Of a stretch of 64,000 nucleotides of DNA, positions 1-10,900 are shown piece after piece (the stretch's first letter is position 1; every line of letters starts with the position of its first letter). The notes below the pieces were generated by a model. It had not been told where the DNA came from, did not search any database, and saw only the letters and a list, made by a program, of their open reading frames with translations. A program made the position numbers and the translations under genes. The stretch comes from Ochromonas danica (lineage: Eukaryota; Sar; Chrysophyceae; Chromulinales; Chromulinaceae). Location of the stretch: assembly GCA_015146655.1 (NCBI GenBank), contig VKHL01000066.1, positions 62,001 through 126,000 of the forward strand, in the 5' to 3' direction.

Positions 1-1587
1 GAAGGAGGAAAAGAGTTTTATACTCTAACTACCAATCAGTTGACAAACGATTACCGTCTTGAAGGGCTTCAAGCTGGAGCAAGGTATCAGGCAAGAGTGC
101 GTCCTCGAATTAAGTCTAGAGCAGTAGAGGGTTATGGGCAATGGCTGGACTGGGAGCAAGCCGTGATTTCGGAGCCATTCGCTGTTCCCGCCGCACGACC
201 AGACCCGCCTACTGCCCCGCTACCTATGCGAACTGCCAGCGCTGCTGCTAGCCTTAACAAAGCAACATCTTTGCAACTTGCAAGAACCAATGGAAATATC
301 GTTAAATCATCTTCTCTCGATCCGGTGAATGAGACCAAACAACAGTGTGAAGGTAGTGATCACTCAGACCACGGAGATAGTGACACCCATAGCGATGAAG
401 AAGAAAGCGTCAGCCATGGGGTAGAAGGAAGGATGGAGAAGAGTTCCTTGGCCACTACAGCAGATAGTGCCAGCAGTCACTTCTTTCAGCCTCAAGAAAT
501 TCCTTCCAGCATATTAGCGGGCACTTCGCAGATTCAATCAGCGGATAAAAGGACTAACCCTTCACATGCTTTATCTTCTGTTGGCATGGATGCTAACCCA
601 TCGGATCCTTCTTTGAATGACCAATGGGAGATTGGCTATGATTACGTGGAGCTCACATGGCAGCCGGGAATAGCAAATGGAGAGCCAATTACTGAAGTAG
701 AAATCTATCGAGCTACGGTGCGTCTCTACAGTTGTCAAGATCTTCTAAAGATCTCCTCTTTGTTGTGCAACAGAGATGCTTATGAAGGACTGGATGGAGA
801 AGGTGATCAGCAAAGTTATGATGAGGTCAGTAGCCAGAGTGTTGGTAGCAGTGGCGGTAGCAGTGAAAGCTATTCCAGTCAGGAGAAAGAAGAGCTGGAG
901 TGGTTGAATGTTTCTCAAACTGGTGGAATATTTCATTCCATGCAATCTTTTCGCGCCACAGAGTTGCTTCCAGGTCAAGCTTATTGCTTTAAAGCACGTC
1001 AGAAGAATAAGTTAGGTTGGTCTGACTTTAGTCTGCCCAGTCCAATCATTGGCACGTATCCGAGTGCTCCACCATGTGACATGGAAGTCATTCATATTAC
1101 TCAAACCTTCGTTATTATGGCCGTTACCACCACTTGCTCTTTCTCAACCTTACAATATGAAGTGCAATCGAGAATATCTTCGGATGGTCCATTATTCTCT
1201 TCAGGAGGCTTGGTGGACAGTACTGAGGGAAGCATCCCATGGCAGACAATGCCTTTTAAGATCTTGGACAGGACTTACTGTGAACGCTTCATTGATGAGA
1301 AGAGCAGGATAATTAATCCCAAGCCGCGCTCCTCCTCTTCATCGAAGCTGATGTCTCATGTCATCGATGATGTCGAGCTGCTTGAGCAGTATCATGATCT
1401 TCTGGCACCGTGTGAAGATGAAAAGTCTCAATCCTCACATAAGATGGAGGAAAAGAAAGTGGTGGAGTACTTGCAGGTATCTGGCCTCGTTGAAGGGCAG
1501 AATTATGCTCTGCGTGTGAAGCGAAGAACTGTCTTGGGATGGTCTCCTTTCGATGAAACATCAACTATGCTGCAAATGCGACGATAA
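1..1587 (+). CDS. Fibronectin type III repeat protein, C-terminal part (5' end outside window)
   Basis: The reading frame is open from base 1, so the start lies to the left of the window. About 528 residues are visible. Three FN3-like units can be made out: the end of one (residues about 1-60, with LQAGARYQARVRPR and SEPFAV), a second (about 210-355, with YVELTWQPGIANGEPITEVE and LLPGQAYCFKARQKNKLGW), and a third at the C-terminus ending in GLVEGQNYALRVKRRTVLGW. The G-x-x-Y-x-[FA]-R-V-[KR] and W-S-x-[FP] signatures are typical of FN3 beta-sandwiches. Long Ser/Glu/Asp-rich low-complexity inserts interrupt the domains, one of them within the second unit. No membrane segment is visible in this part. 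FN3 domains mediate protein binding; no partner can be inferred. No intron is needed within the visible part. Confidence 0.7.
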   Translation, partial: EGGKEFYTLTTNQLTNDYRLEGLQAGARYQARVRPRIKSRAVEGYGQWLDWEQAVISEPFAVPAARPDPPTAPLPMRTASAAASLNKATSLQLARTNGNIVKSSSLDPVNETKQQCEGSDHSDHGDSDTHSDEEESVSHGVEGRMEKSSLATTADSASSHFFQPQEIPSSILAGTSQIQSADKRTNPSHALSSVGMDANPSDPSLNDQWEIGYDYVELTWQPGIANGEPITEVEIYRATVRLYSCQDLLKISSLLCNRDAYEGLDGEGDQQSYDEVSSQSVGSSGGSSESYSSQEKEELEWLNVSQTGGIFHSMQSFRATELLPGQAYCFKARQKNKLGWSDFSLPSPIIGTYPSAPPCDMEVIHITQTFVIMAVTTTCSFSTLQYEVQSRISSDGPLFSSGGLVDSTEGSIPWQTMPFKILDRTYCERFIDEKSRIINPKPRSSSSSKLMSHVIDDVELLEQYHDLLAPCEDEKSQSSHKMEEKKVVEYLQVSGLVEGQNYALRVKRRTVLGWSPFDETSTMLQMRR

Positions 1588-1908
1588 TACCTGTTTGTAG
1601 TTACATTGGTCGTGTTGTGGTGTGACAAACTTGAACTGTGTGTCCGCGTGTTGCTTTATCCTTTAAGGTGTAAAAGATAATATTCTATAAGTGGGACTCT
1701 TCATTAGTTATAAAGCACACCTCAGGAGATGACAAGAGTTGTTAAAGTTGTTAAAGGTTGGATGCCATCTCTTTCCCCTCAAGTTAAGCATAAAACGAGT
1801 TGTGGAAGAAAAACAGTTTTTGCCTCGACGACGGGAATCTTTCTGTCGCCAAGAAGAGTATTCGACTATTACCAGCACAGAAACAGGAAGAAAGAGGAAG
1901 TAGAAGGC
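1588..1908. other. Intergenic spacer before AP-4 mu
   Basis: About 320 bp between the stop of the FN3 protein and the chosen AP-4 mu start. An ATG at 1729 is in frame with the AP-4 mu start at 1909, but the intervening translation is low-complexity and unlike the family, so I treat it as 5' leader. I see nothing else in it. Confidence 0.4.
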
Positions 1909-3401
1909 ATGATTGGGCAGTTCTTTATCCTCTCACCTCGCGGCGACACCATTATCAATAAAGATTTCCGAGGAGACGCCTTGCCAAACATGCAGGAGAT
2001 CTTCTTTCGGAAGGTGAGTTATCGATCCTTTCTTTCTGCTGAGACGGAGAAAATCAAAATTCTGTCAGACGTTTGCAAGGTGATCTAATGTTATAATATT
2101 TTGATCAGGTCAAGTTCTGGGAGAAGAGTGACGCCCCTCCAGTCTTTCAGATCGAAGGCGTGACTTACATCTTCATTCGAAGGAGTGGACTGCTCATTGC
2201 CTGCACTACCAGGTACCATCCAATCACCATGTCGCTCACTTACTCTTTAGCCCAATCTCACTCACTGATCGTATGCATTGTGTCTGTTGTGTTTTCAAGA
2301 TATAATGTCTCTCCATCCGCGACCATCGAGCTTCTGGTGCGCATGGCTAAAGTCTTCAAAGATTATTGTGGTGTTCTCACTGAAGAAGCCATTCGCAAGA
2401 ACTTTACTCTCGTCTACGAGCTCTTGGAAGAGATGATGGATTTCGGATATCCGCAGATCACCTCGACGGAGATGCTGAAGAGCTGTGTGCACAACGAGGC
2501 CGTCATGGTGACCACGCCCAGTATCACCTCCTCTCTCATGACCAACATGAACAGCCGCACGAAGCCTTCTGGTGCTGCTAACGTGCCTATTACTATGAAG
2601 AACACACGTGGTGGGAATCAGAAGAACGAGATCTACGTGGACATCGTGGAGCGATTGACCGTCTTATTCAATTCCAATGGCTTCGTAGTCAACTCAGCTA
2701 TCGATGGAAGCATTCTTATGAAGTCTTTCTTATCGGGCAACCCTGAGCTTCGTCTTGCTTTAAATGAAGATCTTGTCATTGGTAAAGGTTCTGCGTATGG
2801 CTCCGTCGTCCTTGATGACTGCAACTTCCACGAATGCGTGCATTTGGATGAGTTCGAGTCTTCACGAACTCTCCACTTTCTCCCTCCTGATGGAGAGTTT
2901 GCGCTCTTGAACTACCGCGTTACGACTGATTTCCGCGTGCCTTTCAAGATCTATCCTATGATCGAAGAGCCTGGACCTTACAAGATGGATGTTGCCTTGG
3001 TCATTCGTGCTGAAATTCCCGAGGGCAATTATGGCTCCAATGTAGTTATTCGTATGGCGGTCCCGCGCTGCACGGTGAGTGCTACAGCAGATATCAATGC
3101 AGATATGCCAGGCATCCATTCAGAATACCTTAGTCAGGAGAAGAAAGTGGTCTGGAGCATTCGTAAGCTGGGTGGCGGCACAGAGATAGTACTTCGTGCT
3201 AAGATCACTCTCGACCAACCAGTGACTGCTGCCCATAAGAAGGAGGTAGGTCCAGTCTCCATGGCGTTTGAAATCCCGATGTACAATGTTTCCAATCTCC
3301 AAGTGCGTTATTTGCGTATCTCGGAGACGCACAAGTCCTACAATCCCTATCGCTGGGTGCGTTACATTACCCAATCCTCCTCTTATGTCTGCCGGTTGTA
3401 A
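1909..3401 (+). CDS. AP4M1: AP-4 adaptor complex subunit mu
   Basis: Medium chain of the AP-4 adaptor, which sorts cargo at the trans-Golgi network. Exons are 1909-2013, 2109-2212 and 2300-3401, giving 436 residues (animal AP4M1 is about 450). The N-terminal longin domain (1 to about 140) begins MIGQFFILSPRGD, which matches AP-4 better than AP-1/2/3 mu; SATIELLVRMAKVFKDYCG and TSTEMLKSC follow. The mu-homology domain (about 160-436) opens with KNEIYVDIVERLTVLFNSNG, has VHLDEFESSRTLHFLPPDGE, and ends YNPYRWVRYITQSSSYVCRL, the position where all mu chains carry the W-V-R-Y-x-T signature. The start was chosen on family alignment. Both introns are GT-AG; the second (87 bp) happens to keep the frame open. 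The next gene converges on it. Confidence 0.95.
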
Positions 3402-3694
3402 AGTAAACTCTCTCTGAGCGCTTCATCTGGCTGCCTTATGGAGGCACTCTTCCAAAAGCTACTCCAGTGCAGTGCGCTTGCGAGCTTCATGAACAAGGAA
3501 GAAGAAGGAAGCCGAACAAGCTTCATGTTCTTCCTATACCACTCACTTCAAAGCACGCCAATTTCACATAGTCTGGGTAGTGATGTGCTACAAAATTTGG
3601 TAAATCAACCAGACTTTAACTTCTTATTCTCTTCTCATGTTGGTGGCACACTCATTGAGTCGAGATTAACAGACTGCCTGGTGGATGTGATCTC

Positions 3695-4642
3695 TCAATA
3701 CTGACAATGGCCTGGTTGAGCGAAGAAAGCCGACCAATCACGCTGATGCCGACTCTGTTTATCAGCGATAACGTCAAACGACTTATTTCGAGCATCTTCA
3801 CGTGTTAATGCTTGAACACACACTTCAGCGACATCTTCTCGTGGGATTGTGCGGACTACACGTTGAAGCAGCCGATCGTCGAAGTCCATCACCAACTGGC
3901 TCTGTCCACCCTGTTCCTCTGTCAGATGACCAGGATGAATGATTGTATAAGGCAAACCTACAAATGATGCGGAGAAGGAGTGGGGTTAGCTGCGATTGCT
4001 GCGTTTCCAAGCCACAAACAAACAAAACATGCCTGATTGAATGAGATAGTTCTCCGCTTTGCGCTTCCAGACCAGGACATTTCCACTCTTTTCATCTCCT
4101 TCAACACGGCCAATAGTGTTTAAGAAGTGGTCAGGCTGAGTTCCTCCCATGGATGAGACAAAGACGAAGTGTTTCACTCCAGCAGCTTTGGCCGCATCGA
4201 TTTGGTTCTTCCCTCCCAGCCAGTCCACAAAGTACGGGGTCCCTTTCTCGGAAAAGGTGAACTCAGGTCGCGCATTCTGTCCGAAGATTTTGAGAAATAA
4301 GACCTTGATCAAAGAGAAGATCTTGATTTTGGGTGTGGCTGATGTGCACAAAATGACACTATCGGCTCCTTGAAAGGCAGTCGCCAATTGCTCAGGATTG
4401 GCCACATCTGATATCACAATATGGTCACCAATATTTCCACCCACTTTCCGAAGCAGCTTGTCTTTGGATTCGCTGGTGCGTACAATCCCCACAGGCTGGT
4501 GGTCAGGAGAAGTGAGCAGCTTCTTGAAGACGATACTGCCCAATCTACCTCCAGCTCCCGTCACTACTACCTTTGTCTTAACAGCAAGGTAACAGTGAAA
4601 TAAGAATGCCAGCACTAGCAGCAATAGGGAAGAAAAAGCCAT
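3695..4642 (-). CDS. NAD(P)-binding atypical SDR-family protein
   Basis: 290-residue Rossmann-fold protein close to the plant At5g02240/At2g37660 group of atypical short-chain dehydrogenases. Exons are 4642-4033 and 3957-3695. Residues 1-20 (MAFSSLLLLVLAFLFHCYLA) form a hydrophobic signal or anchor segment. The nucleotide-binding loop follows directly (VVVTGAGGRLGSIVFKKLL, residues about 25-43), then VISDVANPEQLATAF, VKHFVFVSSMGGT, YLIQSGLPYTIIHPGHL and PREDVAEVCVQAL, all hallmarks of this family. The intron starts with GC (TCAG|GCATGT) and ends TTTGTAG; only this GC-AG splice joins the two halves in the frame needed to make YLIQSG-LPYTIIHPG. The substrate is unknown. The hydrophobic N-terminus suggests an endomembrane or plastid-envelope location (inference). 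Confidence 0.85.
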
Positions 4643-4757
4643 GGATGGTATTGCAAAGATATCTTCAATTTCATTTTCCTTTCAACAACATGATTATTAT
4701 TACAGTGCGTGGGTCGCAGCACACTTCACTCAGAACATATCTAAATTAATAACGTGC

Positions 4758-7524
4758 TCAGAACTCTCGGCTGCGGCTGCTAACAACACTGTTAGTGCTG
4801 TTGCCCTCGTAGATGAAGGGTGAGCTCTCAATCCGCCGTAGCACAAAAAAGTCAACAACTCCCCAAGTCATATGGCATGGTACAATACGCTCCTGTACCC
4901 AAACGTCGGCATCAAAGCCCAAGGTGGGCAGTTTGGCGGTGACCAATTTTGCTCCAGCTCTCAACGCAGCACTACGTCGAAAGATACCTTCTAGCAACGA
5001 TTCCGAGAAGCAAGTGGAGGCGACAAAGACAATATCACCATCTGCCCAGTCTGAGTCAAGAATGTTCTGCTGTCTGCATATACCAAATTCCATTTCAGAC
5101 CATAAGCAACCCTGGGGAGAATGGAATGATATCTTACCTGATTTCTAACAGCGGTAAAGTCACTTTACCTCCCTGAAGTTTCTTAGCAAGATCTACAGGA
5201 AAAGAAGTCGATCCTGTTAAAGAGCGATCCGACTGGTGCAAATTCGCCAAGCGAGCGGAAGAGGATAACTCCGCCTCCACAGACAGTCCTTCCTGCAAGC
5301 GCACTGCCCAGGCGGAACCGAACTCAGCCAACTGAGGGAGGACCTCTATGCCAATACACTTCAAGAAGCATAATCCTGAAAGAGATGCCGAAAGCACTGC
5401 TTTGCCCACACCACAACCAAGATCGTAGAAGATATTTCCATCGACCGCTCCACATTCACTCACGAATTCTGCAAATGGCATGACGCCTAGCACTTCGCCA
5501 TAAGAAAGACTTTGTTCGTCCTCCCAAATACTACCATTCGACTGTAGGGCTTCACGGTCCTTGTGCGAGAGATCAGATGCGTGAACTGCACTGAAGATCT
5601 CATCATAAATCTCCTGTCTGATTCTCCATTCAGAGAGAGAGAACTGGCTGGACAGAGAGGTCTCTGACTTCAACGCTCTTAACCAATCATCTCGACGAAG
5701 ACTATGGATGATGAAACAAGTCTCATGGGGATTTGAACTTTCACTTGTTGGCTCTTCTTGATCATGAGAAGCGGGATTTCTTCGGGCTTTCGCGGTCAAT
5801 AACGTCGGGTCAATACCTTCCACAAAAAAATCGTCCCAAACACGTCCTCCTGGTCCACTTATCCGCTGCCTCAAGAAGACAGAGAAGTAGCATCGATTGC
5901 TTACATAGCGTAAGGCAGAAGTGTCGATTACGAAGGCGGCACCACCGCTGCCGAACGCCTGAGATTAGAACACACGCCATCTGATCACTTGCCACCAGAA
6001 ACATTCAGATGTATGGTAGCTCTCACCTTCCAGGTATAATTCAGATGGTTGGGGTGGGGATAGGTTGGAGATAGGTAGATCACCACTTCCCATTGCTCGC
6101 TTGTCACATCTTCTTCCCCATCAGGCGCCACTGTTTGTCCGAGCTGAAACATTGCAAAATGGGGTCAGCTCAGCGATGAATATCTACCTTCAATTGACAC
6201 TTACTGGAGTAAACAACGTAAGATCCTCACTGACATGGACTCCATCTGTCTCATCCAGGCGAATTTGAAAACGTTCCACCATTTCTTCCAAGGAATGTAA
6301 GTGGTGTTGCCTCCATTTCTCCACAGACCCAGTGTCCACGGCCACGAGAAGAATCTTATCTTCATTTGGATCGGCTTCCACGAGAAAATAATTATATGAA
6401 GCCGTCTGCAGAGTAGATGTTTGGACAGAAGAGCCTCGTCTCCCGCCTCCTTTGATTAGGCGCGGTTCAGGCAATGTCTCCACAGATATTCCCAGCTCGA
6501 AATAGTTTACATCTAATCCACCGCTCACTCCAATAACAAAGCGACGAATGTCAGGCTGTTCTCCAGAAGTTGTAGTAGCAGTGGTAGTAGGCAAAAGGGT
6601 AATGATATAGGGTGCAGCCTGGCAGTACCAGCGACAGTTTTCACGGGTTACCGCCACAAGGCCTTCATATTTGTCAGTTACGAAAATCTCTAGCTCGCCT
6701 TTGTCAGACTGTTTGTCGTCGAGGAGAAGAGGTAGCAAACGAAGAGTTACGGTCTTGCTAGGGTCTGTTAGTACGAAACGGTAGTATACCACCTCCTGTG
6801 CCGTAACAGTTCCACGCACACTTTGATTCGCAGTTACAGTCATTGCGCTAACAGTGGGATGAATATTCCATAGGACTCGTATTCCTTGATATCTTTGCAG
6901 ACTGTCATGGAGGTGACTCTGAAGGATGTCGTCATCGCTCAAATCATCTTCCTCCTTTGTCGTGATCATCAGCACGTAGGAACCTGCACGGAAGCCACTA
7001 GCACCAGTAACAGTAATAACATATTCACCGTTGAACAGAGCTGGTCGAACGGGGAGATAGGTGCCACTGTTCAGAAAGGCGGTGTTGTCATTGGAGCGGA
7101 AGAGGCGGAAGTTCAAAGGAGAAAAATCCACGCCTGGACTTCGCTGCTTCTCATTGCACGCGACAAAATCTTCCTCAACAATGAAAGAAGGAAGACAGTA
7201 GATGGTGATAACAAAGACATCATCAGTGCTGAAGGCAGGCACTGTGAAGGCCACATTTGTTCCCGCATTGCCTGCCTCCACGGAGAGGTAGTATGTCTGA
7301 CCCACTTTGGCTTGACATAGACTACCTTCTAGTGCACTTGCGGTAAAATTGCTGACCTTGTCAACGCTTTGCTTGTCAAACTGCTTGGCGTACAAATATG
7401 CCTGGCTATTTAAAATGGAATCCAATTCTTCCTCTTCCTGCTCCAACAAGATGTCTCGATCTGAGCCAAGACTAGATATTGACAGAGACGCCAAAAATTC
7501 TCCGGATGATCCTGCCATTGCCAT
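4758..7524 (-). CDS. Beta-rich protein joined to a DOT1-like methyltransferase domain
   Basis: Exons 7524-6205, 6143-6027, 5958-5905, 5865-5138 and 5073-4758 join with consistent phase into 844 residues. The N-terminal 440 residues look like two beta-sandwich units (for example GEYVITVTGASGFRAGSYVL), vaguely like calpain domain III or pre-peptidase C-terminal domains; this is weak. The C-terminal 250 residues are a DOT1-like SAM methyltransferase: SLSYGEV, then FYDLGCGVGKAVLSASL (SAM loop), GIEVLPQL (acidic ribose-binding residue), and DSDWADGDIVFVASTCF. The family includes histone H3K79 methyltransferases, but many protist members have unknown targets. No in-frame ATG precedes the methyltransferase after the 39-bp intron (5866-5904), which is why I join the two parts. 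The alternative is two genes, with the upstream one ending near 5810 when a nearer acceptor is used. Confidence 0.6.
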
Positions 7525-7616
7525 TTTTGCTTAGTCAGAAGATATAAAATCAAACTTCAGAGTTAAAGACTAGCCAATATTAGCCTTTATATTTATTGCT
7601 TTTCCGCACTCAAACG

Positions 7617-7728
7617 GCCCGCCTCATCCAGTGGTTAGGATATCTCGTTGTGGCCGAGGAAAGTTCGCTCTGCGCACTGGTTAGTGTGCAGAGACCCTCA
7701 TACCTGAGTTCGATTCTCAGGGCGGGCA
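7617..7728 (+). tRNA. tRNA-His(GTG)-like gene with a long insertion in the variable region
   Basis: The acceptor stem GCCCGCC (7617-7623) pairs perfectly with GGCGGGC (7721-7727). The D arm is ATCC-AGTGGTTA-GGAT (7626-7641). The anticodon arm is TCTCG, loop TTGTGGC, then CGAGG (7643-7659, one T-G wobble), giving anticodon GTG (His); it closely resembles eukaryotic tRNA-His. The T arm is CTGAG-TTCGATT-CTCAG (7704-7720). A and B boxes are present. Between the anticodon and T stems there are 44 bases instead of the usual 5, containing a 10-bp hairpin (CTCTGCGCAC 7668-7677 with GTGTGCAGAG 7684-7693). The extra piece is not at the canonical 37/38 intron site. It may be an ectopic intron, a genuine giant variable arm, or a sign of a pseudogene. 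Confidence 0.7.
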
Positions 7729-7930
7729 GCTTTTTGCTTCTGGGAGAATTTTGTGCACACTGGAGCATTGTAATCATCATGCACTGTATGAATTGTTGTC
7801 GTAACGGAGCTGGCTGTACTTGTTCCAAGCTGTACGAAAGGATGATAGAGTGTGATATCGGACCGTTTACCTGTTATCTAAATCGAGGAGATTTTATTCG
7901 TGGTGAATTCAAGTAATTCGTGCAGTTGGG

Positions 7931-10900
7931 ATGCAACGCGTTTCTCGCTCTTTGCCGTTTCGCCCAACTCCACGCCATCATTATCAATCAGATCATCAAA
8001 GAAAACCCCGGCCTAGCCCACCACCAGGGAGGAAACTCAGCAAATGGAAAGAAATGTTTCGAAGTAGAAGTTCGAGCGCTAAACGTTTTGTCAGCGAGAA
8101 GGTAAAACTTCTTAAGACCGAGGAGGTCTTCCAACCCTCCGTTGACGTGAAGCAGTTGGTCGGCGAGGTAATTCAATCCAATGCGTTTTGCTGCTGTTGT
8201 GAATATGCTCATGGATTCACCTTCTATTTTGTCTGATAGCTCGCTGAAGGAGGAGATTTCCCTTCTGCTGAGAAAGTGCTTCATCTGTGCGAGCAACTGT
8301 ATTGGAACTATTCTCACCATCCTATCTCTTGCAGAGGCTATCTGAGGTCTGCTGCCCTGATTCTTGCTCGGGCAGCTAACGCTGAGAGTTTTGGTAGATC
8401 GGGACTGATTGAAAGTAGTCGAACTCAATTGTTGTTAGCTCGAGTACATTTCCACTTGTGGGCCAATGAAGGGATAGCAGGTGATGGCCAACACCTTGAC
8501 CTCTGCAGGCGATACTATCAGCCTTTGATGGTACCATCGTCTGGAGAAGTTGAGTTGCAAGATCTGGTGGCATACATGAAAGTCTTGCAATTGGTGGGCT
8601 CCATGGAGGAGGCCGTGGAGTTTGGTCAGTCGATGCTGCTCCCCGCCTATGAAAGTGATCGCCATTACCCAGATATACTCTTCTATATGGGCGTAGCCTG
8701 CAAAGCAGCCAATAGATTAGAGTTGGCTCATGGATATTTTTTTGAAGCTTCTCAATTGGGACCTCCGAAGAACTTCAGCCGACTGGAAATCATGATTGTT
8801 CTTTCTCGTTTAGAGGAACAAAATGCTGACTTTGGCAATGATGAAGCATACAGAATGGTGAGGGAATATGTGGGTTTTCGTTGTTAACATTAACTCACTG
8901 GTGGTGTGGTGTAGCTGTATGATTACTTTTCGAAGGATGGACTTATAACTGAAGACGTTGATTATGACGACTGGCTGGCTCACATCATGCTGACTGTTGC
9001 GGACAAGTGCTCTTCTCATCAAATGTACTCGCTGGCTGCCGAGTTCTATGGGCTGGCATTGACGAGAGATCCAGAAGCATTCAAGAAGCCAATGCTTTGG
9101 TTCCGTTTTGCGAAAGCTTGTCGGCGATGTGGACGGTTGGAGGACGCTCTTTTGGCAGTGGAGGTAACCTTTCCATATAATAGTTTATTCTTCGATGCTG
9201 ATGGATGCTTGTGTTATGTTACATCATCAGCAAGCGCTGACAAAGACTCCAAAGTGTACTCAGTTGTTACTGGCCAAAGAACTGTGGAGAGAAGGACGAA
9301 GATCTGCCTATTTTAGTGAGCTCTTGTCTCAAGATGACGGAAATTCCTCTTTTCTATCTTTACTAAAAGATATTCCTTGTCATACACCTGTGGTGACGAA
9401 GGGAGCTATTCTTCTGCAAGCTGTTGCTCGCGGAGTTGCTTTTCGCTTTGCCTGGCAGCGCGGCATTGGCCCACGACGTCGCTTGAACAAGAAGGTATTT
9501 GGTTCGACTCACGTCTTTTTATTTCATAGAAAGGCTTGTAGTATAAAGGCAGTTGCTTCTCCCTATATGAGCAGCATTCGACAAGTCACATTCTTTGATC
9601 ACCACAGTGAAAGGCTCTCTTTGGTCAAGCTGCGTGAACCGTTCACCCCTTCGCTTCGAGTCGGAGCTCCTTCCCGATTGAGCCTGAAAATTACATGCGA
9701 ACGACTATTGCCCCAATTCAAAGGAGATGAGAGCGATCCATTAATGGAGATTGTGGAGCTTCGGTTGCGTTTTATTGACGAGCAGTTGGGAGGCTTCTGG
9801 GAGAAGAAATTAACCTTCCAGGCACTGGATAAAGATCCTTACCTCGATTTTACTCTTCTTGAGGAGAGCGAAGTGGTTACCGACTTGCAACGAGTGGATT
9901 TGTCTCGCTTTGGTCTGGCCTGGCGAGGACAACACTTTTACTCCGTCCACATAGTCAACATAAATGACACGACTGAAGTACGTTTCTTCCACCTTCGGTC
10001 CTGCACCTCAACTGCACTCTCATTTCCGCGAGAGCTATTGGATCGAACAGTGGACTATGCTCGCAGATGCCGTCGTTTGCTAGATTTCGCCTCAGGGGCT
10101 GAGACTGTTTTGGGAGAATGGCTACGAGGAGAGATGTCTATGGTAGCATTACTAAAGAAACCAAACAATGCGCTTCTTGACGGTTCCTCCTTCGTTCACG
10201 GAGATACTAACTTCCGCGTTCGCATCTCCACGGCCAAAAGTTGCGTCTATATTATTCTCCGTAAACAAACAGATGAGGCGGGTTATTTGGGTAAAGATCG
10301 CGAGAGATGGAATGGTGATTCTCCTTCCTACCATGCCGGAGACTTTCTCCAAATGTTAGAGGAATCTGAACGAGAAGAAAGGCGCCTAAGTCAAGAAAAG
10401 GACATTCTCAATACTGTCGATGAAATAGAAGAAGAGATTGTACTAGAGAAGATCCTTGACGTTGCTGAAGACTGCTTGAATTCCTTTATGTGTGAAGAGG
10501 CGCTATGTGATGTTTGGGGTAGAGTATTCAGTACTCTGGTTGATGATTGCCTGACATCAATATCAATTGAAGCTGCTCTTGCAGATCAGATCCTTCTGGG
10601 CTTGATCGACGAGTTTGTTCTTGATATCGGAAAGACGATTCTTGATGGAGAGACTAGACTGGAACTTGAGAAAGGTATGAGGGAGAAAGTCTTCGACCTC
10701 TTGCTGGATCGACTGATTCTAGATGCCATAGAAGACTACATGTCTCTCTATGCATTGGTAGCATCTTCTATTAGACGAGTTAATCGAGATGCAGTCACCA
10801 TCATTGCTAATCGCATGCCAACGACTGTCACAATCTCGGAGATTCCACCTTTGGCACTGAATAAGAGAGAAGATGAAGAAGAAGAGAACAAGGTAAACAA

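Noticed and set aside
1729-1908. N-terminal extension of AP-4 mu from the ATG at 1729
   Set aside because: Every AP-4 mu homologue I recall begins at the M-I-x-Q-F-F-I position; the extension is basic low-complexity sequence.
3438-3704. 88-residue open frame on the plus strand after AP-4 mu
   Set aside because: No domain and convergent with the 3' end of the SDR-like gene; it is most likely the 3' UTR of AP-4 mu.
7617-7728. Selenocysteine or leucine/serine tRNA explaining the long variable region
   Set aside because: The anticodon loop is TTGTGGC (GTG, His), the stem pattern follows tRNA-His, and 44 bases exceed any normal type-II arm.
9496-9530. 35-bp GT-AG segment inside the TPR/IQ gene as an intron
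   Set aside because: Removing it shifts the frame to an early stop, whereas reading through keeps a frame of over 1200 codons.
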